From: Legionella longbeachae
GTDB lineage: Bacteria; Pseudomonadota; Gammaproteobacteria; Legionellales; Legionellaceae
Assembly (NCBI RefSeq): GCF_004283175.1
Contig: NZ_RXNW01000010.1
Coordinates: forward strand, 1-64,000
Length of the DNA: 64,000 nt
Direction: 5' to 3'
The notes under the pieces are model-generated. The model did not search any database and was not told where the DNA came from. It saw nothing but the letters and a program-made list of their open reading frames with translations. Both the position numbers and the translations under genes were made by a program. Positions 55,623-64,000 of the stretch are shown here, piece after piece. How positions within the stretch are numbered: the first letter of the stretch is position 1; each line of letters begins with the position of its first letter.

Positions 55623-58600
55623 ATGCCTAAGTATGTAAAAGGGGTAGAGTTAACCCAAGATGGTATGCGTGCCATTTTTGAACGTATGGGAAAAGACATT
55701 ACCAGTGGTATCATTTACAATGGAAATCCTGACATACGAGTAGATGTGCTGAATCAGCAAGGATTTATGCCTATATTAACCGGGGTAAGTCCAACACAGG
55801 AATCTGGCCACTGGATCATGTTAATTAAAGGCCAAGACAATAACTACTACCTTTTTGACCCTTTGGGTGAAGGTTCCGGAAACGGATATAAAAACATCCT
55901 GTCTCGAAAACTCCCTCAAGACGCGACTCTATCTGTAATCCCCAATGGCTCTGGATACAACATGGGTTTATGCGGTTATTGGGTTGCTTCTGCAGGAGTA
56001 AGAGCGCATACGGATTTAACAGGTGATAATCCACCCACTTTAGAAAATCTAGGCCAAACCATTACCCAGGGAATGCAACAGGAACTCGATGGCAATGGTT
56101 ATGCTGAAATTACCGGTTGGTTACAGGCTGTTGCCAATGAGCTCCCCGCTGGTGATGCTCAAACCGATGCAACTGCGTTAAGACATTCTACTGAAAAAGA
56201 ATTACATCTCAGAGTACTTCCGCAATCAAATATCACTGGTAAAGAAAACACAACTTTAGAAATTACCTCCACACCCACTGTAATCACAGGGCCATGTCTT
56301 CCTCCCTGGAATGGTTTTTCATTGTACACCGATAGTACAGTAAGAGATGCAGTAAAATATGCGTTTAATAATTATTTAGGAAAAAAATACACAGGCACAG
56401 TAGAAGCAATACCAGCGCAGATGGGTAGAAACGGGGATAAAATTGTAAATAGGCCTATTCATGGTCTTGCTCATACACTGCGCACAATGGCCTATGCAGA
56501 AGTGATGGTTGAAGAGGCGCGTAAAGCAAAGTTCAGAGGAGAATCTCTTAGAACATTCAAGGATAAACGTACTATAGCTGATGTTACCCCTGATGAATTA
56601 AAAAAAATCATGATTGCCCAAGCATTTTTTGTAACTGGACGAGATGATGAAGAGTCGGCAAATAATTATGCACGATACCACGAACAAAGTAGAGATGCCT
56701 TTTTAAAATATGTCAGAGAAAATGAGTCCCTCTTAATTCCACATGTATTCAACAATCAAGATGATGTGAATTTTTATGCGAATGTTATTGAAGATAAAGA
56801 TCATAAGTGGGAGAACTCCCCCGCTCATGTATTAGTCAATAAAGGACATATGGTTGATCTAATGAGGGTAAAGCAACCTGCAGAATCTTATTTAGAAAGT
56901 TATTTTAAATCACTGCAACCCTGGATTGGAACCATAGGGGCTGAAGCTGTTTTTGCAAAACAAAGAAAGTTTTTCCATGCGACCTATGAAATGGTCAGCT
57001 CTTTTGACTGCAACAACCCTGAACCACATTTGGTAACGAGCACTAACGAATTTCGTTATGTCCTTGATAAAAAGGGTGACCCAATCAGAGAGGCACCAAA
57101 GGAAGGTGAAAAAAAAGGAAAAATAAAATTTTTTCCCCCTTCATATAAATTAAAGGAAAATGAAAAATTTAAATTCGGAAATGGAGGCCTGGGTCGATAT
57201 GTCATCGGTGACGATGGTCAGCCCATCCGGAATAAACCTGCAAAGGGTGAGACTCAAGGCACATTAGCTTTTTTTCCCACTTCTTATCAGTTACAAGATA
57301 ACCAACGCTGGATGCGTATAGATGAATACCTCCAACTTGAAGAAGTACAGCGTAAATTCCCTGGTTCAAATAAAAAACTCGAAAGAGGACTTCCAGAACT
57401 TAGTGAATACGCATATCTGCAACATACAAATTCCGATGAAAGAGCACAATGTGAAAATGATGTTGATTTTTGTTTAGGGCAATTACAGGCAGCTAATCAT
57501 CAATCGAAAATTGCGCCTCTAAAGGGGGCGATTCAATTAAGTAATAAATTGGTAAGACGAAACGCCAATGTAGATGAAATTGTAGCCTCACGTATTATCC
57601 AACAAATCCTGGCTGATCCCGATGTGATTCACAACGATCACGTTCTTTTAAATGGCCAACGGCTTGAAGAACCTTTCTTCCGTGATTTATTAGCCAAATG
57701 CGATATGGCCATTGTAGGCTCCTTGTTAAATAGCACGGACATTAAAAATATCGATCGGTTAATGAAACATGAAATTGATACTGAATTCCATCCAACGGAT
57801 CCCAATGAGCCCGCAAAAAAAATTGGAGAAACCTGGGAAAATACAATCAGAAAAGGTGGCGGAGTACTCCAGATCGAAACTGATTTAATTTTTTTAATGC
57901 AAAATGATGCCTGGTACTACAGCCGTGTTAATGCAATTGCCCAAAACAGAGATAAGGGCTCAACATTCAAGGAGGTGCTGATAACTGCCTTAATGACCCC
58001 ACTAACTAGAAAATCATTGGTGGATACAAACATGTCCCCGTCACCTCAAACCCTGTTTCGTGGATTAAATCTGTCAGAAGAGTTTAAAAATAAATTAATC
58101 AACCAAACCCACAAGATCATAGCCAATACTACAGAACATCTCTTTACAGATCCGTCTGCAGAAATTTTTAAACAAATTAAATTAAATGATTACAGCCACA
58201 TCTCGGCCAGAACAAATGCAAGCAGCTCCACAAATATTGCAGTTCCCAGAGACATGTTTGATTCAAACACTATCATTGAAATGATTGATCCCGACGGATT
58301 GCTGCAACCGAAGCAAGTAGGAACTCACATAGAAGGCTCTGAAAGCGAATACTCCATCTATTTGCCCGAGGATATTGCCCTAATCCCAATTAAACTCACT
58401 ATTGATGGTCAAACTGCCAAGGGAAATGATCGCCATATTTTCACGTGTGTTGCGGTACAAAGCGCCGATTTTACTCCACAACATCAGAACGGCTTTGCGC
58501 TTCTCCCTTTTATAAAAATGCAAACAACAACATTATCTCGAGTAATAGATGATGTAAACACAGAAGCCGAGGGAAGCTTAAATGAAAGGCTAAAATCACT

Positions 58601-60329
58601 ACGGCTTAAAATGGTAGAACAATCTCATTTACCTGTTAGGGGCGGATTTTTAGATAAAATACTCCACTATTTTTCCGGTAAAGACGATAAAAAAATATCA
58701 CTGGAGCGAAAAAATTTTCTTAATCAAAAAGTGATCCCACTATTACAGGAATGCCATATCGCGCTTAGGTTAAATAATGTGGAAATGATGCAACGTGCTT
58801 TAACAAAATTTCCCACAGATAAAGAATGGTCCCATTTTAAATCAGATGTCGCAAAAGCAGCTAAAATGGAAATGGATAACCTAAGACCGCTTATTGAAAA
58901 GAAAATAGCACTTCAAAACCAACTGCTTCCTTTGATTAAATGCCAAGATGCTTTAGAAAAACAACAAATTACTGAAGCTATAAAAGCTCTCGAAAACATT
59001 CCCTCAGATAATGAGATGAGCAATATGCCATGGATAAGCAGCAACATAAAGGAGCAGATCCAAAGTGCAAAACAAGCGGTGACTGAAAACTTGGCTCCGA
59101 TACAACATGTTGTCAAGATGCCCGCGCTCACTAATGCGGAACACGTAAGAAAACGTTATGACGCGCTTCTAATCAATATAACCAGGAAAATTGCAGACCA
59201 AGACACGGTAACGCTTTCAGGATTAGCAAACGTTAAAAAGGAAATAGCTCATTTTGATGCCCTCCAAGAAGAAATAAAATTACTGCGTCATGAAAAAGCC
59301 CTATTGCATTATGGAGACAAAGCAATTGATTTTGCTGATATCGAAAAACTAGAAGAACAACTACATGTACTTCATAACAAATTATGTGATGCCTATGTGC
59401 TCCAAATAACAAAAGGCATAGACATACTTGAACACAAAAAACCTAAAAACCTAGTTGATGTGAAAAAGAACATCTCCAGATTTTATGAACAACTCGCTGA
59501 AGTAAATCAATTACATCAAGAAAAGATAAAAAAACACGAGACATTCAAAGATCCTCTTGAACACTCAGACATCGATGGATTAAAAACTCGATTGCAACAG
59601 ATGAATCAACGCTTAATTAAAATATTAATCAGCAATATTAAAGTCTCTCTCAATCAAATGGAAGCTATAACGTTTGACGAACAGAAAAAAGAAGCTCAGC
59701 AAAATTTACAACTTCTCGATAAGCTCGCAAAAACGCTGGATGACTCCGATACAGCGCAAGAACAAAAAATTGAAATTGTTAAACTAAATGATTTTTTTAT
59801 GGAGAAACAAAAAGCCTATCCAGCAATGACACAATTGCAATTCAAAATTGAGGCCTTAATTATACAATTGCGTGAATTATGTGAACTGCATCAGGCAACA
59901 TCAAGAAAAAGATCAGAGGAACTTTCTAAAAATCGCTCGATGTTTCAAGCTATTACTGACTTCATAGGTCTTACCACAGACGAACGGGTGGCCCTGGCAA
60001 AAAAGGGGAAAAAATTAGAGCAACTTAAGAAAGGCATAAATAACGATACATATGATATTAAGCAATTGCTCAATCACTTAACCAAGAAAAGTGCTGATGA
60101 ATTAGAAGAAGCATTTGGTATGTCTACTGAAAGTGCCAAGAAACTCTATGAACTTTTAAAGCATCTAAACCGCAATACAACATTTGCCGCTAAAATTAAG
60201 GAACGTACGGAATTAATCGATACTGTTTTAGCGGAGCTCAGTAAGACGTCCATGCAATTTGCACTGACTCAAGCAAATCCAGAAATATCAGACGAAGAAT
60301 CTGTTGAGTTTGACTATTTAATCCTATAA
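55623..60329 (+). CDS. SidE-family phosphoribosyl-ubiquitin ligase effector, copy 2
   Basis: 1568 residues from ATG 55623 (MPKYVKGVE, aligned with copies 1 and 3, AGAGAGAGC upstream); the frame is open from 55581. DUB triad H63, D79, C117. PDE: H280 and H284 (IHGLAHTLRT), E343 (GRDDEES), H402 and H409 (AHVLVNKGHMVDL). A loop after E343 is shorter than in copy 1. The linker has two 39-residue repeats (478-516, 525-563). mART: R813 (TLFRGLN), NASSSTN and E907-S-E909, again 94 residues from Arg to first Glu. After the mART it carries GGFLDKILHYFSGKDDKK, shared with copy 3 and absent from copy 1. Long coiled-coil C-terminus. Expected active. No PmrA box upstream; TATAAT at 55543-55548 is a possible -10. 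Confidence 0.92.
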   Translation: MPKYVKGVELTQDGMRAIFERMGKDITSGIIYNGNPDIRVDVLNQQGFMPILTGVSPTQESGHWIMLIKGQDNNYYLFDPLGEGSGNGYKNILSRKLPQDATLSVIPNGSGYNMGLCGYWVASAGVRAHTDLTGDNPPTLENLGQTITQGMQQELDGNGYAEITGWLQAVANELPAGDAQTDATALRHSTEKELHLRVLPQSNITGKENTTLEITSTPTVITGPCLPPWNGFSLYTDSTVRDAVKYAFNNYLGKKYTGTVEAIPAQMGRNGDKIVNRPIHGLAHTLRTMAYAEVMVEEARKAKFRGESLRTFKDKRTIADVTPDELKKIMIAQAFFVTGRDDEESANNYARYHEQSRDAFLKYVRENESLLIPHVFNNQDDVNFYANVIEDKDHKWENSPAHVLVNKGHMVDLMRVKQPAESYLESYFKSLQPWIGTIGAEAVFAKQRKFFHATYEMVSSFDCNNPEPHLVTSTNEFRYVLDKKGDPIREAPKEGEKKGKIKFFPPSYKLKENEKFKFGNGGLGRYVIGDDGQPIRNKPAKGETQGTLAFFPTSYQLQDNQRWMRIDEYLQLEEVQRKFPGSNKKLERGLPELSEYAYLQHTNSDERAQCENDVDFCLGQLQAANHQSKIAPLKGAIQLSNKLVRRNANVDEIVASRIIQQILADPDVIHNDHVLLNGQRLEEPFFRDLLAKCDMAIVGSLLNSTDIKNIDRLMKHEIDTEFHPTDPNEPAKKIGETWENTIRKGGGVLQIETDLIFLMQNDAWYYSRVNAIAQNRDKGSTFKEVLITALMTPLTRKSLVDTNMSPSPQTLFRGLNLSEEFKNKLINQTHKIIANTTEHLFTDPSAEIFKQIKLNDYSHISARTNASSSTNIAVPRDMFDSNTIIEMIDPDGLLQPKQVGTHIEGSESEYSIYLPEDIALIPIKLTIDGQTAKGNDRHIFTCVAVQSADFTPQHQNGFALLPFIKMQTTTLSRVIDDVNTEAEGSLNERLKSLRLKMVEQSHLPVRGGFLDKILHYFSGKDDKKISLERKNFLNQKVIPLLQECHIALRLNNVEMMQRALTKFPTDKEWSHFKSDVAKAAKMEMDNLRPLIEKKIALQNQLLPLIKCQDALEKQQITEAIKALENIPSDNEMSNMPWISSNIKEQIQSAKQAVTENLAPIQHVVKMPALTNAEHVRKRYDALLINITRKIADQDTVTLSGLANVKKEIAHFDALQEEIKLLRHEKALLHYGDKAIDFADIEKLEEQLHVLHNKLCDAYVLQITKGIDILEHKKPKNLVDVKKNISRFYEQLAEVNQLHQEKIKKHETFKDPLEHSDIDGLKTRLQQMNQRLIKILISNIKVSLNQMEAITFDEQKKEAQQNLQLLDKLAKTLDDSDTAQEQKIEIVKLNDFFMEKQKAYPAMTQLQFKIEALIIQLRELCELHQATSRKRSEELSKNRSMFQAITDFIGLTTDERVALAKKGKKLEQLKKGINNDTYDIKQLLNHLTKKSADELEEAFGMSTESAKKLYELLKHLNRNTTFAAKIKERTELIDTVLAELSKTSMQFALTQANPEISDEESVEFDYLIL

Positions 60330-60389
60330 ATCCTGACGAAGGCTTGTTTTAGGAAATTCTGTGGTAGATCCAAAGAGAGCTCGTCGAGA

Positions 60390-60407
60390 GGCCTCTTTAA
60401 AGAGGCC
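60390..60407. terminator. 18-bp perfect palindrome between SidE copies 2 and 3
   Basis: GGCCTCTTTAAAGAGGCC, a 7-bp stem with TTAA loop if folded as a hairpin, 60 bases after the copy 2 stop. No U tract follows. Likely a weak terminator; a protein-binding palindrome is possible. Confidence 0.4.
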
Positions 60408-60429
60408 AGGTAGAGTAACTTTCAACCAA

Positions 60430-60463
60430 CTTAACATTAACTTAATAATATTAGGTTTATAAT
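60430..60463 (+). promoter_or_regulatory. PmrA-type box plus -10 upstream of SidE copy 3
   Basis: CTTAACATT-AA-CTTAATAAT at 60430-60449 matches the PmrA consensus at 16 of 18 positions with an 11-base period. TATAAT at 60458-60463 begins 17 bases after the first base of the second repeat (60441). About 70 bases of leader precede ATG 60539, as in copy 1. Confidence 0.8.
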
Positions 60464-60538
60464 AATGAAGAGTACTCTTGTATTGAATCGATAGAAAGTT
60501 TCATTTGACGATATAAATATTTTTTGAGGAAAATCTAA

Positions 60539-63500
60539 ATGCCTGAATACATAAAAGGAGTAGAATTAACTCAAGATGGTATGCGTGCTATTTTTGACCG
60601 TATGGGACGAAATATTACTAGCGGTATCATTTACAATGGAAATCCTGACATTCGAGTAGATGTATTGGATCAACAAGGATTTATGCCCATATTAACTGCT
60701 GTTAGTCCAACGCAAGAATCCGGCCACTGGATTATGTTAATTAAAGGTTCCGGTAATCATTACTACCTCTTTGATCCACTCGGCGAAGATTCAGGAAAAG
60801 GGTATCAAAACATCCTGGCTAGAAAACTTCCTCAAAACGCGCAACTTTCTGTGATTCCCAATAGCCCTAGGTTAAACATGGGTTTATGCGGCTACTGGGT
60901 TGCTTCTGCAGGGGTAAGGGCACATACTGCATTAACAGGCGAGAATCCCCCAACCTTAGAAAATCTAGGCCAAACCATCACCCAGGAAATGCAACATGAA
61001 CTCGCTGGTAATGGGTATGGTGAGATTACTGGTTGGTTACGGACTGTTGCCAATGAATTTCCAGCAGGTGCTGCAAAAAACGATGCAACTGCTTTAAGAA
61101 AGGCGACAACTAAAAAAAACACTGTTCTAAAAGAAATATCCATACAACCTCCCGTACCACATGTAGTTTCTGAACCTCTTTTTGAAAGTACCTTATTGGA
61201 AAATGATGATGATGTACGTAGCATTGTAGATTATGTCCATAAAGAATATTTAAGGCACGATTATCCAGGACCATTAGTAGATCCCAAAAATCCCCACGGA
61301 GAACGACTCAAGCCAAATGAAGGGCGTGATCGAGGGACTCACGGCCTTGCCCATACAGTACGCACCATGGCTTGTGCAGAAGTGATGGTCGAAGAAGCAC
61401 GGAAAGCAAAATTCAGAGGAGAAAAACTGGGGACAGCAAAAAATGGTCAAACCTTAGCCGATGTCACTCCAGAAGAACTCAAAAAAATCCTCATCGCCCA
61501 GGCCTTCTTTGTGGTAGGAAGAGATGATGAACGCTCAGGATATGATGCAAGGTATAAAAGAAATTTCTATGAAGAATATCACGAAAAAAGTGAACAAGCA
61601 TTCAGAAAATGCATTGAAGAGAATAAACTTATTGGTAAAATCTTTAAAGATCAAAAAGAAGTAGATCACTATGCCGCGATTATTCGCGACAACCCCCATA
61701 ATTGGGATGGAACTCCTGCACATGTGCTAATCCATCAAGGTCACATGGTTGATTTAATGAGAGTCAAAGCACCTCAAGAAGTGGTAGTGGAGCGTGCCTA
61801 TTATACACTTAAAAATGCTTTAGGCTCGCGAGGAGCTGAAGTCATTCTTAAAACACATCGAGAATTTTTCCTGGCCACCGGAGCAGTTGTCCCTCAATTT
61901 AATCCTGAAGCCAAAGATGATCCCAGCAGAGGAGGACCGTATGAAAACCCCTATACTGGTGACAAATACGTTATCGAAAAAGACAAAGTTCCAGATTTCA
62001 AGAATATCAAACGTGTAGATTCTGATTATCGACCGAACGAAAAAGAACGGTTCGTAACCATCAAGGAATATTATGCCATTCCTGAGACACAAAAGTCTTT
62101 CCCTGGTTGCAAAACCTATTTAGAACCATCTCCCTATATATTTCCAACTGATTTTGCTAAAACCTGTGAGCAGAATCCTAAATCATGCCTGGATGCTATC
62201 CAAGAAGCACGCTCCAAAATATCCATGAGTGCAATTAAAGAAGCGCTACAGGCAGATCCAGAAAAAGCCACAAGAATATCTAATAGAGACGAGATTGCTG
62301 CCGCTTACATTATTCAACTAATCATGGCTAATCCCGATGTGATTCAAGACGATCATGTCCTTTTAAATGGCCAACGACTCGAAGAACCCTTTTTTCGTCA
62401 ATTATTGACCAAATGCGATATGGCTATTGTAGGATCATTGTTAAACGATAAGGATATCAATAATATTGATCAGTTAATGCAACATGAAAAAGATACTGAA
62501 TTTCATCCAGCAGATCTCCATGAACCCGCGAAAAACCTTGGGGATACCTGGGAAAAAAGCATTAGAAAAAAGGACAGCAGAGATAAAAATCAGATCAAAC
62601 TTGATTTAATAAATCTCATGCAAAATAATAGCTGGTACTCCACAAGGGTCAATGACATTGCCCAAAATAAAGATGAAAACTCAACCTTTAAAGAAGTGTT
62701 GCTTGCTTCATTATTAACTCCACTAACGAGTAAAGCGCTGGTAGATACAAAGAAGCAGGAGCCAACACCGCAAATCCAGTACCGAGGCTTAAATCTTCCC
62801 GAAGAATTTCAACAACAATTGATTAAACAAGCCAATACCATAATTGCAAATACAGAAAACTATCTCTTTACCGCTCCTTCTAGCCGGGCATTTATGCACA
62901 TCAAGTTAGATGAAATTTCTTCCAAAATAAAGACTTCAAAACCAATATTTGATTCAAATACAATTTTTGAAATCAGTGATCCGGAAGGGTTACTTTCAAA
63001 AAAGCATCTAGGAGCTCATGAGTCTGATTCTACAGATGAATTATTTTATTTACCCGAAAATGTAGCCTTAGTTCCGACCAAAGCAATCCCTGACGGTAAA
63101 AATTCTACTGGAATGGGTAGGCACATTGTGAGTTTTGTTGCGGTAAGAAATCCTGATTTTGTACCGAACCATGAAATAGGTTTCGCTGCTGCACCAATTT
63201 TTAACATGCAAAAAGCAAAAGTTTTGGATGTAATAAATACGGTTCAACCCGAAGATAAAGCAATTCATAAAAACTTAAATGAAACGCTAAAATCACTACG
63301 GCTTAAAATGGTAGAGCAATCTCATTTACCCATTAGAGGCGGATTTTTGGATAGGATACTCCACTACTTTTCAGGAAAAGACGATCAAAAAATATCCTTA
63401 GAACGAAGAAATTTTCTCAATGAAAAAGTGATTCCTGCATTACAGGAATGTCATATTGCGCTTAGGTTAAATAATATGAACATGATGCAACGCGCCCTAG

Positions 63501-64000
63501 CAAAATTTCCATCAGAGGAAAAATGGGCTGATTTTAAATCCGATGCAGCAAAAGCAGCTAAAATGGAAATGGATAAACTAAAACCGCTTATTGAAAAGAA
63601 AATGGCACTTCAAAGTCAACTGCTTCCTTTGATGAAATGCCAGGATGCATTGGAAAAACAACAAGATATTGAGGCTTTAAAAGCTTTAGAAGGACTTAAC
63701 TCTGACAAAGATATACCCTCTATTGGCAACGAATTAAGAGAGAAAATCCAACAAACAAAACAAAGCATAATTGAAGATTTAAAACCCTTACAACGCACGA
63801 TTCCTACCTCCTCAATCACTAATACTGAACGAGCAAAGGTACATTACGAAACGCGTATATTGGAGATGGATCAACGCATTGCAGCTTTGGAAACAGACAA
63901 ACGCGATGATGTGACTGGCATTAAGAAGAAGCTCTCTTATTTCAATACACTACAGCAAGAAATAAGATTGCTGCGCCATGAAAGAGCTCAGATGCATCTT
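60539..64000 (+). CDS. SidE-family effector, copy 3, partial, with degenerate ADP-ribosyltransferase site
   Basis: Begins MPEYIKGVELTQDGM at ATG 60539 (GAGGAAA upstream) and stays open for 1154 codons to the window end, so the C-terminus is missing. DUB triad intact: H63, D79, C117. PDE intact: H268 and H272 (THGLAHTVRT), E331 (GRDDERSGY), H395/H402. Only one linker repeat is present. In the mART the arginine remains (R749, IQYRGLN), but relative to copy 1 eleven residues are deleted where the NASNSTN motif should be (it reads SSKIKTSKPIFDSN), and ExE is T832-D-E834. The frame is clean on both sides, so this is not a frameshift artefact. It may be a DUB/PDE without canonical ART activity, or an ART of altered specificity. 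Confidence 0.9.
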   Translation, partial: MPEYIKGVELTQDGMRAIFDRMGRNITSGIIYNGNPDIRVDVLDQQGFMPILTAVSPTQESGHWIMLIKGSGNHYYLFDPLGEDSGKGYQNILARKLPQNAQLSVIPNSPRLNMGLCGYWVASAGVRAHTALTGENPPTLENLGQTITQEMQHELAGNGYGEITGWLRTVANEFPAGAAKNDATALRKATTKKNTVLKEISIQPPVPHVVSEPLFESTLLENDDDVRSIVDYVHKEYLRHDYPGPLVDPKNPHGERLKPNEGRDRGTHGLAHTVRTMACAEVMVEEARKAKFRGEKLGTAKNGQTLADVTPEELKKILIAQAFFVVGRDDERSGYDARYKRNFYEEYHEKSEQAFRKCIEENKLIGKIFKDQKEVDHYAAIIRDNPHNWDGTPAHVLIHQGHMVDLMRVKAPQEVVVERAYYTLKNALGSRGAEVILKTHREFFLATGAVVPQFNPEAKDDPSRGGPYENPYTGDKYVIEKDKVPDFKNIKRVDSDYRPNEKERFVTIKEYYAIPETQKSFPGCKTYLEPSPYIFPTDFAKTCEQNPKSCLDAIQEARSKISMSAIKEALQADPEKATRISNRDEIAAAYIIQLIMANPDVIQDDHVLLNGQRLEEPFFRQLLTKCDMAIVGSLLNDKDINNIDQLMQHEKDTEFHPADLHEPAKNLGDTWEKSIRKKDSRDKNQIKLDLINLMQNNSWYSTRVNDIAQNKDENSTFKEVLLASLLTPLTSKALVDTKKQEPTPQIQYRGLNLPEEFQQQLIKQANTIIANTENYLFTAPSSRAFMHIKLDEISSKIKTSKPIFDSNTIFEISDPEGLLSKKHLGAHESDSTDELFYLPENVALVPTKAIPDGKNSTGMGRHIVSFVAVRNPDFVPNHEIGFAAAPIFNMQKAKVLDVINTVQPEDKAIHKNLNETLKSLRLKMVEQSHLPIRGGFLDRILHYFSGKDDQKISLERRNFLNEKVIPALQECHIALRLNNMNMMQRALAKFPSEEKWADFKSDAAKAAKMEMDKLKPLIEKKMALQSQLLPLMKCQDALEKQQDIEALKALEGLNSDKDIPSIGNELREKIQQTKQSIIEDLKPLQRTIPTSSITNTERAKVHYETRILEMDQRIAALETDKRDDVTGIKKKLSYFNTLQQEIRLLRHERAQMHL

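Noticed and set aside
60539-64000. Possible pseudogene status of SidE copy 3
   Set aside because: I read the whole frame codon by codon: no stop or frameshift in 1154 codons, and the DUB and PDE motifs are intact; the ART changes are in-frame.
1-64000. CRISPR arrays, complete insertion sequences and tRNA genes
   Set aside because: No regularly spaced direct repeats, transposase genes or tRNA cloverleaf signatures were seen.

Overview
The window looks like a chromosomal stretch of a Legionella species. It is AT-rich. It has the lptD-surA-pdxA-folA cluster divergent from amgK-murU, an epmB/efp pair, and several classes of Legionella Icm/Dot effector candidates: SidE-family giants, a zinc-metallophospholipase C-like protein and a twin U-box protein. 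Species cannot be fixed from sequence reading alone.

Layout. Bases 1-110 carry a strong stable-RNA (rRNA-type) promoter and leader reading leftward out of the window. 0.4-7.6 kb is envelope biogenesis and recycling: LPS export (lptD), outer-membrane chaperone (surA), pdxA, folA and, divergently, amgK-murU for cell-wall sugar salvage. 7.7-25 kb is mostly metabolism: fadE, a lone chromate-transporter half, ppk1, an S66 carboxypeptidase, epmB and efp (EF-P with Lys34), an SDR, a phosphoribosyltransferase, a compact aconitase, a glutathionyl-hydroquinone reductase and psuK-psuG. A 35-codon membrane miniprotein with an excellent ribosome binding site sits near 18 kb. 25-28 kb holds a twin U-box protein, an unknown protein and a small secreted protein. 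28-33 kb has a YhhN-type membrane protein, then a promoter and a four-gene exporter (HlyD-type lipoprotein, ABC ATPase, ABC-2 permease, NodT-type outer-membrane factor). 33-42.7 kb is mixed: glutathione peroxidase, HIT, PEBP, ThpR, acyltransferase-SGNH, Mg2+ P-type ATPase and an alpha/beta hydrolase.

42.8-64 kb is an effector-rich segment. It has a phospholipase C-like protein, a membrane/coiled-coil protein, ordinary genes (GST-like, malic enzyme, pirin, a secreted protein), and then three tandem SidE-family genes: 1562 aa, 1568 aa, and a third of at least 1154 codons that runs off the end. The family architecture is deubiquitinase (DUB), phosphodiesterase (PDE), mono-ADP-ribosyltransferase (mART) and a helical C-terminus. 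Copies 1 and 2 keep the key residues I could check. Copy 3 keeps DUB and PDE residues but has lost 11 residues including the STS-type motif, and its ExE motif reads TDE.

Four genes here (the PLC-like gene, the membrane/coiled-coil gene, SidE copies 1 and 3) have PmrA-type direct repeats (consensus cTTAATATT-N2-cTTAATATT). In all four the -10 hexamer begins 16-17 bases after the first base of the second repeat. SidE copy 2 lacks the box. The paralogues look mosaic: copies 1 and 2 are about 98% identical over roughly 210 bp of the DUB, 1 and 3 nearly match in part of the PDE, and 2 and 3 match after the mART. The best candidate for something undescribed is this differentiated SidE array, with a third member that may act as a DUB/PDE without canonical ART activity.
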